A stretch of 64,000 bases of DNA from Streptomyces sp. NRRL F-2664 (GTDB lineage Bacteria > Actinomycetota > Actinomycetes > Streptomycetales > Streptomycetaceae). The position numbers were made by a program, and so were the translations under genes. The notes under the pieces are model-generated. The model saw nothing but the letters and a program-made list of their open reading frames with translations, was not told the DNA's origin and ran no database searches. Below are positions 45,018-55,500 of this stretch, piece after piece; position 1 is the stretch's first letter; every line of letters starts with the position of its first letter. The DNA lies in the NCBI RefSeq assembly GCF_000719345.1, contig NZ_JOFX01000013.1, positions 1-64,000 of the forward strand. Direction: 5' to 3'.

Positions 45018-45961
45018 CCGAGCACGAGACCACGCACGACCGAGACGGAGCACAGGTGAGTACGGGCACGACCGTGGAGCCCGGCGAGACCGCCGAGGCG
45101 GCCATCCCCGAGCTGGTGATCATCTCCGGCATGTCCGGGGCCGGCCGCAGCACGGCGGCCAAGTGTCTGGAGGACCTCGGCTGGTTCGTCGTCGACAACC
45201 TCCCGCCCGCGCTGATCCCCACCATGGTGGAGCTCGGCGCCCGCTCCCAGGGCAATGTGGCCCGCATCGCCGTCGTCGTCGACGTCCGCGGCCGCCAGTT
45301 CTTCGACGCCCTGCGCGAGTCCCTCGCCGACCTCGACCACAAGGGCGTCACCCGCCGCATCGTCTTCCTGGAGTCCTCCGACGACGCGCTGGTCCGCCGC
45401 TTCGAGTCGGTCCGCCGCCCGCACCCGCTCCAGGGCGACGGCCGCATCACCGACGGCATCGCCGCCGAGCGGGACCTCCTGCGGGAGCTGCGCGGCGACG
45501 CCGACCTGGTGATCGACACCTCCAGCCTCAACGTGCACGAGCTGCGCGCGAAGATGGACGCCCAGTTCGCCGGGGACGAGGAGCCCGAGCTGCGGGCCAC
45601 CGTCATGTCCTTCGGCTACAAGTACGGCCTCCCCGTCGACGCCGACCTCGTCGTCGACTGCCGGTTCATCCCCAACCCGCACTGGGTCCCGGAACTGCGT
45701 CCCTTCACCGGGCTCAACGAGGAGGTGTCGGGGTACGTCTTCAGCCAGCCCGGCGCCAAGGAGTTCCTCGACCGCTACACCGAGCTGCTCCAGCTCATCG
45801 CCACCGGCTACCGACGCGAGGGCAAGCGGTACGTGACCATCGCGGTCGGCTGCACGGGCGGCAAGCACCGCAGCGTGGCCATGTCCGAGAAGCTCGCCGC
45901 CCGCCTCGCCTCCGAAGGTGTCGAGACCGTCGTCGTCCACAGGGACATGGGGCGCGAGTGA
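45014..45961 (+). CDS. rapZ: RNase adapter RapZ (YvcJ family nucleotide-binding protein)
   Basis: 315 aa; ATG overlaps the uvrC stop (ATGA). P-loop GMSGAGRS (39-46) carries Arg in place of the usual Lys. Then the family segments [58 protein letters not shown], and [20 protein letters not shown]. In E. coli RapZ controls GlmZ degradation and glucosamine-6-P synthesis; in Gram-positives YvcJ affects competence and cell-wall metabolism. A 30-residue acidic N-terminal extension precedes the P-loop. Confidence 0.95.
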   Translation: MTEHETTHDRDGAQVSTGTTVEPGETAEAAIPELVIISGMSGAGRSTAAKCLEDLGWFVVDNLPPALIPTMVELGARSQGNVARIAVVVDVRGRQFFDALRESLADLDHKGVTRRIVFLESSDDALVRRFESVRRPHPLQGDGRITDGIAAERDLLRELRGDADLVIDTSSLNVHELRAKMDAQFAGDEEPELRATVMSFGYKYGLPVDADLVVDCRFIPNPHWVPELRPFTGLNEEVSGYVFSQPGAKEFLDRYTELLQLIATGYRREGKRYVTIAVGCTGGKHRSVAMSEKLAARLASEGVETVVVHRDMGRE

Positions 45962-47013
45962 CCGCTCGGACCCCGCGGCTGAGCCGCCTGCGCCGCCTCA
46001 CCCCGGGCCGGGGAGACGAGGGCGCGGGCCGCTCCGGCCGCCGGAGGGGCGCCACGCCCAAGGTGGTCGCGCTCGGTGGCGGCCAGGGCCTGTCGGCCTC
46101 GCTCGCCGCCCTGCGCCGGATCACCGGTGACCTCACCGCCGTGGTCACCGTCGCCGACGACGGCGGCTCCAGCGGACGGCTCCGGGAGGAGCTCGACGTG
46201 CTGCCGCCCGGCGACCTGCGCAAGGCGCTGGCAGCGCTGTGCGGGGACGACGACTGGGGCCAGACCTGGGCCCGCGTCATCCAGCACCGCTTCCAGTCCG
46301 AGGGCGACCTGCACGGGCACGCCGTCGGCAACCTGCTGATCGTCGCCCTGTGGGAACAGCTCGGCGATCCCGTCCAGGCCCTCGACCTCGTGGGCCGGCT
46401 GCTCGGCGCGCACGGCCGGGTCCTGCCCATGTCGGCAGTTCCGCTGGAGCTCCAGGCCCTGGTCAGGGGGCACGACCCGGCCCGCCCCGACGACGTCGAC
46501 ACCGTCCGCGGGCAGGCCACCGTGGCCCTGACCCCGGGCGAGGTGCTCTCCGTGCAGGTCGTGCCGAGCGCCCCGCCCGCCGTGCCGGAGGCCGCCCGGG
46601 CGGTCCTGGACGCCGACTGGGTGGTGCTCGGTCCGGGCTCGTGGTTCTCCTCCGTGATCCCGCACCTGCTGGTGCCGGAACTGCTGGACGCGCTCGTCGA
46701 GACCAAGGCCCGGCGGGTCCTGTCCTTGAACCTCGCGCCGCAGCCCGGTGAAACAGAGGGCTTCTCTCCGCAGCGTCATTTGGAGGTTTTGGCCCGACAC
46801 GCCCCTAAACTCGCCCTGGACGTGGTGCTGGCCGACGAGGCCGCCGTGCCCGACCGCGAATCCCTCGCCGATGCCGCCAAACGGTTCGGCGCCGCGGTCG
46901 AGCTGGCCCCCGTGGCCAGGCAGGACGGCTCGCCGAAGCACGACCCGGAGCTGCTGGCCGCCGCGTACGACCGTATTTTTCGGATGCATGGAAGGATCGG
47001 CCCATGGCGATGA
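45958..47013 (+). CDS. yvcK: YvcK family UDP-GlcNAc-binding regulator
   Basis: 351 aa from GTG 45958, overlapping the rapZ stop by 4 nt (GTGA). Gluconeogenesis-factor/CofD-like fold: [62 protein letters not shown] and [17 protein letters not shown]. YvcK/CuvA proteins bind UDP-GlcNAc and link carbon flux to cell-wall synthesis. The first 35 residues are Arg-rich and not conserved. Third gene in the operon; its 3' end overlaps whiA by 10 nt. Confidence 0.95.
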   Translation: MTARTPRLSRLRRLTPGRGDEGAGRSGRRRGATPKVVALGGGQGLSASLAALRRITGDLTAVVTVADDGGSSGRLREELDVLPPGDLRKALAALCGDDDWGQTWARVIQHRFQSEGDLHGHAVGNLLIVALWEQLGDPVQALDLVGRLLGAHGRVLPMSAVPLELQALVRGHDPARPDDVDTVRGQATVALTPGEVLSVQVVPSAPPAVPEAARAVLDADWVVLGPGSWFSSVIPHLLVPELLDALVETKARRVLSLNLAPQPGETEGFSPQRHLEVLARHAPKLALDVVLADEAAVPDRESLADAAKRFGAAVELAPVARQDGSPKHDPELLAAAYDRIFRMHGRIGPWR

Positions 47014-47999
47014 CGCCAGCGGTGAAGGATGAGATCTCCCGGCTCCCCGTCACCCGGACCTGCTGCAGAAAAGCGGAGGTCTCGGCGATCCTTCGGTTCG
47101 CGGGCGGGCTGCACCTGGTGAGCGGCCGGATCGTCATCGAGGCGGAACTCGACACCGGTATCGCCGCGCGCCGCCTGCGCAAGGACATCCTGGAGATCTT
47201 CGGCCACTCCTCGGACCTCGTGGTGATGGCACCCGGCGGACTGCGCCGCGGCAGCCGCTACGTGGTCCGCGTCGTGGCCGGGGGCGACCAGCTGGCGCGC
47301 CAGACGGGCCTCGTGGACGGACGCGGACGCCCCATCCGGGGGCTTCCGCCCCAGGTGGTCTCCGGGGCCACCTGCGACGCCGAAGCGGCATGGCGCGGCG
47401 CCTTCCTGGCCCACGGCTCGCTCACCGAGCCGGGCCGGTCCTCCTCCCTGGAGGTCACCTGCCCCGGCCCGGAGGCCGCCCTGGCCCTGGTGGGCGCCGC
47501 CCGCAGGCTGTCCATCGCCGCCAAGGCGCGCGAAGTGCGCGGCGTGGACCGGGTCGTGGTCCGCGACGGCGACGCCATCGGCGCCCTGCTGACCCGGCTC
47601 GGCGCGCACGAGTCGGTGCTGGCCTGGGAGGAGCGGCGGATGCGGCGCGAGGTGCGCGCCACCGCCAACCGCCTGGCCAACTTCGACGACGCCAACCTGC
47701 GCCGGTCGGCACGGGCCGCCGTGGCCGCCGGAGCCCGCGTGCAGCGCGCCCTGGAGATCCTCGGCGAGGAGGTCCCCGAACACCTCGCCGCGGCCGGCCG
47801 GCTGCGCATGGAGCACAAGCAGGCCTCCCTGGAGGAGCTGGGAGCGCTCGCCGACCCGCCGCTGACCAAGGACGCCGTCGCCGGCCGGATCCGGCGGCTG
47901 CTGGCGATGGCCGACAAGCGGGCCCAGGACCTCGGCATCCCGGGCACCGAGTCCAACCTCGACCTCAGCGAGGACATGGCCGACAACATGGCCGGATAG
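47004..47999 (+). CDS. whiA: Sporulation transcription factor WhiA
   Basis: 331 aa. N-terminal LAGLIDADG-like homing-endonuclease fold (about 1-220; [46 protein letters not shown]) without nuclease activity, and a C-terminal WhiA HTH (about 245-315; [34 protein letters not shown]). WhiA works with WhiB to switch hyphae from growth to sporulation septation. ATG 47004 lies inside the yvcK end with GGAAGG upstream. The C-terminus [14 protein letters not shown] differs slightly from the usual one as I recall it. Ends with a strong terminator. Confidence 0.97.
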   Translation: MAMTPAVKDEISRLPVTRTCCRKAEVSAILRFAGGLHLVSGRIVIEAELDTGIAARRLRKDILEIFGHSSDLVVMAPGGLRRGSRYVVRVVAGGDQLARQTGLVDGRGRPIRGLPPQVVSGATCDAEAAWRGAFLAHGSLTEPGRSSSLEVTCPGPEAALALVGAARRLSIAAKAREVRGVDRVVVRDGDAIGALLTRLGAHESVLAWEERRMRREVRATANRLANFDDANLRRSARAAVAAGARVQRALEILGEEVPEHLAAAGRLRMEHKQASLEELGALADPPLTKDAVAGRIRRLLAMADKRAQDLGIPGTESNLDLSEDMADNMAG

Positions 48000-48029
48000 C
48001 GGGGCGGCCCGAGTCGCCCCCTACGGCAG

Positions 48030-48064
48030 AAGGGGCCCGCGCGATCACTCGTGCGGGCCCCTTT
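48030..48064 (+). terminator. Terminator of the uvrC-whiA operon
   Basis: AAGGGGCCCGC pairs with GCGGGCCCCTT around an inner GCG...CGT and loop, followed by T and Cs: a factor-independent type hairpin. Confidence 0.8.
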
Positions 48065-48077
48065 CCCGCATGCCCCA

Positions 48078-48105
48078 TTGACATGAGCATGGGCCGGTCT
48101 TGAGT
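48078..48105 (+). promoter_or_regulatory. Candidate promoter of the M14 peptidase gene
   Basis: TTGACA (48078-48083) with a 16-bp spacer to TTGAGT (48100-48105). The -35 is perfect and the -10 poor; the start would be about 40 nt before the ATG. Confidence 0.45.
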
Positions 48106-48149
48106 CTGGCGTCCGAACCTTTCGTGGCAGCCGACGCCCAGGGGGGCAC

Positions 48150-51122
48150 ATGAGTCACCGCGCGAGAGTCGTCCTCGCCGCAAGCGCACTCGCCATCGGA
48201 ACCACACTCGCCGCGTTACCCGCGGCAGCCCAGGCCCAGCCCGGCCGCGCCGCTGCGCCCGGCCCCGCCGCCGGCGCCGAGGAGGTGCGGGTCTACGACG
48301 CCGACATCACCCGGGAACAGGTACCGCTGGTCCTCGCAGCCGGCCAGGACGCCCACGAGCTCACCGAGCGCGCCCCGGAGACCGGGACCGCCCGGGTGGA
48401 GCTCTTCCTCACCGCAGCCCAGGCCGGCGCGCTGGCCGCCCAGGGCGTCGCACTCGCCGAGCGCACCGTCCCGGCCCAGGGCTTGGCCCGCGCCAAGGCG
48501 GCCGGCGACGGCGTGTTCCGCCCGTACAGCGGCACGGGCGGCCTCCAGGAGGAGATCCTGCGCACCGCCCGGGAGAACCCGTCGCTCACCAAGGCCGTCT
48601 CCATCGGCAGGACCGTCCAGGGCAAGGACATCCTCGCCCTGAAGGTCAGCAAGAACGCGAAGGGGACCAGGGACGGCGCGAAGCCCGCCGTGCTCTACAT
48701 GTCCAACCAGCACGCCCGCGAGTGGATCACCCCCGAGATGACCCGGCGGCTGATGCACCACACGCTCGACAACTACGGCAAGGACCAGCGGATCACGAAG
48801 CTGGTGGACTCCAGCGAGCTGTGGTTCCTGCTCAGCGCCAACCCCGACGGCTACGACTACACCCACGCCGCCGACGGGCGCCGGCTGTGGCGCAAGAACA
48901 TGCGCGACAACAACGGCGACGGGAAGATCGCCACCGGCGACGGCGTCGACCTCAACCGCAATTTCGCCTACAAGTGGGGCTACGACAACGAGGGATCCTC
49001 GCCCCAGCAGGCGAGCGAGACCTACCGCGGCCCCCGGGCCTCCTCGGAGCCCGAGACCGTCGCCCTCGACGCCTTCCAGAAGCGCATCGGCTTCGAGTAC
49101 GCCGTCAACTACCACTCCGCCGCCGAGCTGATCCTCTACGGCGTGGGATGGCAGGTGGCCACCCCCACTCCCGACGACGTCGCCTACCGGGCCCTCGCCG
49201 GCACCCCCGAGAACCCGGCCGTCCCCGGCTACTACCCGCAGGTGTCCTCCGAGCTGTACACCACCAACGGCGAGGCCGACGGCCACGGAGCCAACGTCAA
49301 CGGCATCATGATGTTCACGCCCGAGATGACCACCTGCCAGACCGCCGCCGCGAGCGACCCGGACGACCCGTGGCGGCCCGAGGACTGCGCCTCCGGCTTC
49401 AACTTCCCCGACGACGAGAAGCTCATCCAGGCGGAGTTCGCCAAGAACGTCCCCTTCGCCCTCGCGGTCGGCGAGAGCGCAGCCCACCCGGACCGGCCCT
49501 CCTCCTCCGTCGGCCTGAGCGCGGCCGACTTCACCCCCGACGCCTTCACCACCTCCTACGCGGCCCGCGGACAGGACCAGGAAGTGGCCGTCACGGCCCG
49601 GAAGGCCCTGAAGGACAAGGAGCTCAACTACCGGATCAACGGCGGCCGCACGCACGACGAGGACCTGAAGGCCTGGAAGGGCGGTGACGTCTACGGCGGC
49701 GAGGACAACAACTGGTTCGACGAGTACCGCGCGAAGGTCGACGGCGCCAGGCCGGGCGACACGGTCGAGGTCTGGTTCACCGGCCGCGACGGCACCGGCA
49801 AACGGGTCTCCAGCGAGCACTTCACCTACACGGTGGCCGACCGGCCGCGCGCGGACGTCCTGGTGATCGCCGAGGAGGGGGCCGCGGCGCAGCACGCCCA
49901 GAAGTACGTCGACGCGCTGCGCGCGAACGGCAGGTCCGCCGCGCTCTGGGACGTCGCCGTCCAGGGCGTCCCGCACCCCCTGGGGGTCCTCTCCCACTTC
50001 GGCACGGCCCTCCACTACACGGGCGCCAAAACGCCGGCCGGCGACACGCAGTCGGCGGTGCGTGACTTCCTCAACGAGGGCGGCAAACTGATCGAGGCCG
50101 GCGAGCTGGCCGGCGGCAACGCCCAGGTCGGCCGCGCGGTCACCAACGACTTCAGCCAGTACTGGCTGGGTGCCTACGGCCGCAACAGCACCCCCGGAGC
50201 CACCGGCTTCGCCGGCGCCGGCGCCCTGCAGGGGGCCGACGCCGTCCTCGGCGACGCGGCAGGCAACCCGCTGAACGCGCCCGGCTCCTACACGGTGACC
50301 TCCGACACCCTGCCGGCCGCGCAGTTCCCGCAGTTCAGCAGCGCACAGGCGGGCGGCTACACCGGGATCACGAACCCGTACGCGCCCTACGCCGGCGCCG
50401 GCATGGCCTCGGCGCTCCACAGCGACAACGACTGGAAGCGGCTGGTCCGCACCATCGACCTCACCGGGGTCACCGCGGCCGACCGGCCGCAACTGAAGCT
50501 CGCCCTGCACTGGAACCTGGAGGAGGGCTACGACCACGCCGCGCTGGAGGCCCGCAGCGCCGGCGGCGACGACTGGACCATGCTGCCCGAGGCGGGCGGC
50601 CTGAGCAGCCCGGCCGTCCCGGAGGAGTGCGCAGCGGGGTTCTTCATCAACGGCCACCCGTTCCTGCGCCGCTACCTCACCCTGGAGGGCGGCGGCTGCA
50701 CCCCGAACGGGACCAGCGGCCAGTGGAACACCTTCACCGGGTCCTCCGGCGGCTGGAAGCAGGTCTCCTTCGACCTGAGCGCCTACGCGGGGCGCTCCGT
50801 CGAGCTGTCGCTCTCCTCGATCACCGACCCGGGCACGGGCGGGCGCGGCGTGTTCGCCGACGAGGCGCGCCTGTCGACCGGCGCGGGCGAGCAGCCGGCC
50901 GAGGGGTTCGAGACCTCGCTCGGCGCGTGGGCGGCCCAGGGCGCGCCCGCCGGCAGTCCCGACGTCCCGGGCGACTGGTCCCGGACAGGAGAGCTCTTCC
51001 GGTCCTACGCCTCGGTGACCACGCGTGACACCGTACTTCTGGGCTTCGGCCTGGAACACCTGCCCTCGGCGGCGGACCGCGCCCTACTCGTGCGTAAGGC
51101 GCTCCGCTCGCTCAACCGCTGA
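48150..51122 (+). CDS. Secreted M14 zinc carboxypeptidase, large multidomain form
   Basis: 990 aa. Signal peptide to about residue 30 (AQAQP). A propeptide-like region (about 40-115) is followed by an M14 catalytic domain (about 120-445) with zinc site NQHAREW (His188, Glu191) plus His322 in NYHSAAE, and the catalytic Glu392 in MMFTPEM. It also has NPDGYDYTHAADGRRLWRKN and GVDLNRNF. About 450-560 is an extra beta domain, and the C-terminal 400 residues resemble the immune-inhibitor A/GATase-like and jellyroll segments (DWKRLVRTIDLTGV, WKQVSFDLSAYAGRSVELSLSSITD). It probably trims extracellular peptides or proteins. Stand-alone gene, no operon. Confidence 0.93.
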   Translation: MSHRARVVLAASALAIGTTLAALPAAAQAQPGRAAAPGPAAGAEEVRVYDADITREQVPLVLAAGQDAHELTERAPETGTARVELFLTAAQAGALAAQGVALAERTVPAQGLARAKAAGDGVFRPYSGTGGLQEEILRTARENPSLTKAVSIGRTVQGKDILALKVSKNAKGTRDGAKPAVLYMSNQHAREWITPEMTRRLMHHTLDNYGKDQRITKLVDSSELWFLLSANPDGYDYTHAADGRRLWRKNMRDNNGDGKIATGDGVDLNRNFAYKWGYDNEGSSPQQASETYRGPRASSEPETVALDAFQKRIGFEYAVNYHSAAELILYGVGWQVATPTPDDVAYRALAGTPENPAVPGYYPQVSSELYTTNGEADGHGANVNGIMMFTPEMTTCQTAAASDPDDPWRPEDCASGFNFPDDEKLIQAEFAKNVPFALAVGESAAHPDRPSSSVGLSAADFTPDAFTTSYAARGQDQEVAVTARKALKDKELNYRINGGRTHDEDLKAWKGGDVYGGEDNNWFDEYRAKVDGARPGDTVEVWFTGRDGTGKRVSSEHFTYTVADRPRADVLVIAEEGAAAQHAQKYVDALRANGRSAALWDVAVQGVPHPLGVLSHFGTALHYTGAKTPAGDTQSAVRDFLNEGGKLIEAGELAGGNAQVGRAVTNDFSQYWLGAYGRNSTPGATGFAGAGALQGADAVLGDAAGNPLNAPGSYTVTSDTLPAAQFPQFSSAQAGGYTGITNPYAPYAGAGMASALHSDNDWKRLVRTIDLTGVTAADRPQLKLALHWNLEEGYDHAALEARSAGGDDWTMLPEAGGLSSPAVPEECAAGFFINGHPFLRRYLTLEGGGCTPNGTSGQWNTFTGSSGGWKQVSFDLSAYAGRSVELSLSSITDPGTGGRGVFADEARLSTGAGEQPAEGFETSLGAWAAQGAPAGSPDVPGDWSRTGELFRSYASVTTRDTVLLGFGLEHLPSAADRALLVRKALRSLNR

Positions 51123-51170
51123 ACAGCGCCACCCTCGACGCTCACCCACAGTGACCGTTGACCCGGGTCC

Positions 51171-51207
51171 CCGGGGCCCGCCCCGGAGCGTCCGGGGCGG
51201 GCCCCGG
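51171..51207 (+). terminator. Long GC hairpin after the M14 peptidase gene
   Basis: CCGGGGCCCGCCCCGGA and its exact complement form a 17-bp stem around a GCG loop, 48 nt after the stop codon. Confidence 0.75.
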
Positions 51208-51223
51208 ACGGGGTGCCCCGTGA

Positions 51224-52360
<1,137 letters not shown>

Positions 52361-52389
52361 GTTCCAGGGCTGACACCACGATGTGAAGC

Positions 52390-52431
52390 ACAGGGTCCGG
52401 GCCGCGCGACGATGCGCAGTCCGGACCCTGT
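52390..52431 (+). terminator. Hairpin between gap and pgk
   Basis: An 11-bp perfect stem ACAGGGTCCGG / CCGGACCCTGT with a 20-nt loop that contains its own GCGC pair. It lies 30 nt after gap. Without a T-run it may be a partial terminator or mRNA processing site setting different gap and pgk levels. Confidence 0.65.
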
Positions 52432-52486
52432 AGCTTGCCAGTCGTTCTTCGCCCCCGACACGGGCGCCCAAAGGAGTCAGAAACAC

Positions 52487-53698
52487 ATGAAGACGATCGA
52501 CGAACTGCTCGCCGAAGGCGTCAACGGCAAGCGGGTCTTCGTCCGCGCGGACCTGAACGTCCCGCTCGCCGAGGGCACCATCACCGACGACGGCCGCATC
52601 CGCGCCGTCCTGCCCACGATCGCCAAGCTCGCCGAGGCCGGCGCCCGCGTCATCGTGGCCTCGCACCTCGGCCGCCCCAAGGGCGCTCCGGACCCGGCCT
52701 TCTCGCTCGCGCCGGCCGCTGCCCGCCTCGGCGAACTGCTGGGCTCGGACGTCGCGTTCGCGACCGACACCGTGGGCTCCTCCGCCAAGGAGACCGTCGC
52801 CGCCCTCACCGACGGCAAGGTGGCCGTCATCGAGAACCTCCGCTTCAACCCCGGAGAGACCTCGAAGGACGACGCCGAGCGCGGTGCCTTCGCGGACGAG
52901 CTGGCCGAGCTCGCCGACCTCTACGTCGGCGACGGCTTCGGCGCCGTCCACCGCAAGCACGCCTCGGTCTTCGACCTGCCCGCGCGGCTCCCGCACGCGG
53001 CCGGCCAGCTCATCGCCACCGAGGTCGGCGTCCTGAAGAAGCTGACGGACGAGGTCAAGCGCCCCTACGTCGTGGTCCTCGGCGGCGCCAAGGTCTCCGA
53101 CAAGCTGGCCGTCATCGACGAGTTGCTCGGCAAGGCCGACCGCCTCCTGATCGGCGGCGGCATGGCCTACACCTTCCTGCACGCCAAGGGCCACGAGGTC
53201 GGCATCTCCCTGCTCCAGAAGGACCAGGTCGACACGGTCAAGGAGTACATGGCCCGGGCCGAGGCCGGCGGCGTCGAGCTCGTGCTGCCGGTCGACATCC
53301 TGGCCTCGTCGGACTTCCCCGACCTGAAGACCAAGGCCCCGGCCGAGTACACCACGGTCGACGCGGACAAGATCCCCGCCGACAAGGAGGGTCTGGACAT
53401 CGGTCCCAAGACCCGCGAGCTGTACGCCTCGAAGATCGCCGACGCGGCGACCGTTTTCTGGAACGGCCCCCTGGGCGTCTTCGAGCACCCCGACTACGCC
53501 GGCGGCACCCGCGCGATCGCGCAGGCCCTCGTCGACAGCGACGCCTTCACCGTGGTCGGCGGCGGCGACAGTGCCGCCGCGGTCCGCACGCTGGGCTTCG
53601 ACGAGAACGCTTTCGGCCACATTTCCACCGGCGGCGGCGCCTCCCTCGAATACCTCGAGGGCAAGACGCTCCCCGGCCTCGCCGCCCTGGAGGGCTGA
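52487..53698 (+). CDS. pgk: Phosphoglycerate kinase
   Basis: 403 aa, ATG behind AAAGGAG. ADP/ATP-dependent transfer between 1,3-bisphosphoglycerate and 3-phosphoglycerate. Signature RVFVRADLNVPL (about 16-27), SHLGRPKG, IENLRFNPGE, GDGFGAVHRKHAS, GGAKVSDKL, and VFWNGPLGVFE with GGGDSAAAV hinge region. Length matches the family. Followed by tpiA after 6 nt. Confidence 0.98.
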   Translation: MKTIDELLAEGVNGKRVFVRADLNVPLAEGTITDDGRIRAVLPTIAKLAEAGARVIVASHLGRPKGAPDPAFSLAPAAARLGELLGSDVAFATDTVGSSAKETVAALTDGKVAVIENLRFNPGETSKDDAERGAFADELAELADLYVGDGFGAVHRKHASVFDLPARLPHAAGQLIATEVGVLKKLTDEVKRPYVVVLGGAKVSDKLAVIDELLGKADRLLIGGGMAYTFLHAKGHEVGISLLQKDQVDTVKEYMARAEAGGVELVLPVDILASSDFPDLKTKAPAEYTTVDADKIPADKEGLDIGPKTRELYASKIADAATVFWNGPLGVFEHPDYAGGTRAIAQALVDSDAFTVVGGGDSAAAVRTLGFDENAFGHISTGGGASLEYLEGKTLPGLAALEG

Positions 53699-53704
53699 AC
53701 CCGC

Positions 53705-54481
53705 ATGACCACCCGCACCCCGCTCATGGCGGGCAACTGGAAGATGAACCTCAACCACCTGGAGGCCATCGCCCACGTCCAGAAGCTCGCCTTCGCCCTC
53801 GCCGACAAGGACTACGACGCCGTCGAGGTCGCGGTCCTGCCGCCCTTCGTCGACCTGCGCTCCGTCCAGACCCTGGTCGACGGCGACAAGCTGAAGATCA
53901 AGTACGGCGCCCAGGACATCTCCGCGCACGACTCCGGCGCCTACACCGGCGAGATCTCCGGCCCCATGCTGGCGAAGCTGAAGTGCACGTACGTGGCCGT
54001 CGGCCACAGCGAGCGCCGCCAGTACCACGGCGAGACCGACGAGATCTGCAACGCCAAGGTCAAGGCCGCCTTCAAGCACGGGATCACGCCGATCCTCTGC
54101 GTCGGCGAGGGCCTGGACGTCCGCAAGGCCGGCCGGCAGGTCCCCTACACCCTCGACCAGCTCGACGGCGGCCTCAAGGACGTCCCGGCCGAGCAGGTCG
54201 AGTCCATCGTGATCGCCTACGAGCCCGTCTGGGCCATCGGGACCGGCGAGGTCGCCACCCCCGAGGACGCCCAGGAGGTCTGCGGGGCGATCCGCGGCCG
54301 CCTCGCCGAGCTGTACTCGCCGGAGCTGGCCGACAAGGTCCGCATCCAGTACGGCGGCTCGGTGAAGTCCGGGAACATCGCGGCGATCATGGCCCAGCCC
54401 GACGTCGACGGCGCCCTGATCGGCGGCGCCGCGCTCGACGCGGACGAGTTCGTCAAGATCGTCCGCTTCCGCGACCAGTGA
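53705..54481 (+). CDS. tpiA: Triosephosphate isomerase
   Basis: 258 aa. TIM barrel with NWKMN (residues 11-15, Lys13), electrophilic His in VAVGHSERR, catalytic Glu in [11 protein letters not shown], phosphate-binding loop 6 motif, and YGGSVKSGN near the C-terminus. Interconverts dihydroxyacetone phosphate and glyceraldehyde-3-phosphate. Immediately follows pgk and is followed by a double hairpin before secG. Confidence 0.98.
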   Translation: MTTRTPLMAGNWKMNLNHLEAIAHVQKLAFALADKDYDAVEVAVLPPFVDLRSVQTLVDGDKLKIKYGAQDISAHDSGAYTGEISGPMLAKLKCTYVAVGHSERRQYHGETDEICNAKVKAAFKHGITPILCVGEGLDVRKAGRQVPYTLDQLDGGLKDVPAEQVESIVIAYEPVWAIGTGEVATPEDAQEVCGAIRGRLAELYSPELADKVRIQYGGSVKSGNIAAIMAQPDVDGALIGGAALDADEFVKIVRFRDQ

Positions 54482-54512
54482 GTATGCGGTAGGGCCGATC
54501 CGTCGTACCCTT

Positions 54513-54552
54513 GCGGGGGCCAGAGGCTGTACCACCAGCCGCTGGCCCCCGC
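54513..54552 (+). terminator. Two-stem hairpin between tpiA and secG
   Basis: Outer stem GCGGGGGCCAG / CTGGCCCCCGC (11 bp) and inner GGCT / AGCC. No T-run. Confidence 0.65.
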
Positions 54553-54605
54553 GCACATCCTGCACAGCCGGAAAGCCTGAAAAAGCCAGAAAGTAGGAAT
54601 CAGCC

Positions 54606-54842
54606 GTGATTATGGGGTTCTCGATCGCCCTGATCGTCTTCAGCGCCCTGCTGATGCTGCTCGTGCTGATGCACAAGGGCAAGGGCGGCGGCCTCTCCGA
54701 CATGTTCGGCGGCGGCATGCAGTCGTCGGTCGGCGGTTCCTCCGTCGCGGAGCGGAACCTGGACCGCATCACCGTCGTGGTGGGCCTGCTCTGGTTCGCG
54801 TGCATCGTCGCGCTCGGCCTCGCGATGAAGTCGGGCAGCTGA
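54606..54842 (+). CDS. secG: Preprotein translocase subunit SecG
   Basis: 78 aa from GTG 54606 behind GTAGGAA (ATG 54612 also possible). Two membrane helices (about 3-22 and 54-73) with the conserved loop HKGKGGGLSDMFGGGMQSSVGGSSVAERNLDRIT. The loop is the family hallmark; only its landmarks HKGKGGGLSDMFGG and SSVAERNLDR are needed for recognition. It joins SecYE in the membrane channel and aids protein export. It usually follows tpiA in actinobacteria, as here. Confidence 0.97.
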   Translation: MIMGFSIALIVFSALLMLLVLMHKGKGGGLSDMFGGGMQSSVGGSSVAERNLDRITVVVGLLWFACIVALGLAMKSGS

Positions 54843-54930
54843 CCGTTCTCGCCATTCCGGCAGTCCGGTCGGTGTCGTCCGGCCTATCATGAGGCTGGCG
54901 TTCACGACGTGGAATCAGTAACTCCGCTCA

Positions 54931-54959
54931 CTGGACGTGCGTTGGGCCTTACGTAGACT
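54931..54959 (+). promoter_or_regulatory. Candidate promoter of the RbpA-family gene
   Basis: CTGGAC (54931-54936), 17-bp spacer, TAGACT (54954-54959), about 65 bp before the GTG. An earlier TATCAT (54885-54890) could be a second -10. Confidence 0.45.
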
Positions 54960-55023
54960 TGGGCGCTCCGCGGCGGACATTCCACTCACGCTCCGCGGCA
55001 CCATCACGCAGGGAGTTACGACC

Positions 55024-55359
55024 GTGGCAAGTGGCAACGCGATCCGTGGTAGCCGGGTCGGAGCGGGGCCGATGGGTGAGGCCGAGCGCGGCGAGTCCGC
55101 GCCCCGCCTGCGCATCTCCTTCTGGTGCTCGAACGGGCACGAGACGCAGCCGAGCTTCGCCAGCGACGCGCAGGTGCCGGACACCTGGGACTGCCCGCGC
55201 TGCGGGTTCCCGGCCGGCCAGGACCGGGACAACCCGCCCGCGCCGCCGCGCACCGAGCCGTACAAGACGCACCTGGCGTACGTGCGCGAACGGCGCTCGG
55301 ACGCCGACGGCGAGGCGATCCTCGCCGAGGCGCTCGCCAAGCTCCGGGGCGAGATCTGA
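55024..55359 (+). CDS. rbpA: RNA polymerase-binding protein of the RbpA family
   Basis: 111 aa from GTG 55024 behind CAGGGAG. The N-terminal tail has IRGSRVGAGPMGE (RbpA core-binding peptide). A zinc-ribbon-like core with Cys/His ligands (FWCSNGH...DCPRCG) follows, then a C-terminal RTHLAYVRERRSDADGEAILAEALAKLR sigma-interaction helix region. RbpA helps sigma-A-type polymerase form open complexes. The sequence differs from the longer actinobacterial RbpA with HWDMLMERR, so this may be the paralogue of a two-gene family. The symbol is assigned on family grounds. Confidence 0.87.
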   Translation: MASGNAIRGSRVGAGPMGEAERGESAPRLRISFWCSNGHETQPSFASDAQVPDTWDCPRCGFPAGQDRDNPPAPPRTEPYKTHLAYVRERRSDADGEAILAEALAKLRGEI

Positions 55360-55381
55360 CCCCGCCGGGCGCATCCGGCAC

Positions 55382-55424
55382 GAGGCCCGGCCCCGCAGGA
55401 ATCTCTCCTGCGGGGCCGGGCCTC
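55382..55424 (+). terminator. Strong terminator after the RbpA-family gene
   Basis: A perfect 19-bp stem (GAGGCCCGGCCCCGCAGGA and complement) with a 5-nt loop, followed by TTTG. Confidence 0.88.
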
Positions 55425-55500
55425 TTTGTGTGCGTTGCGCCGCTTGTGATCCCTTAAGTTGGAGGGCGGCGGGGCACGACAGGACGGAAGAAACGGGTTG

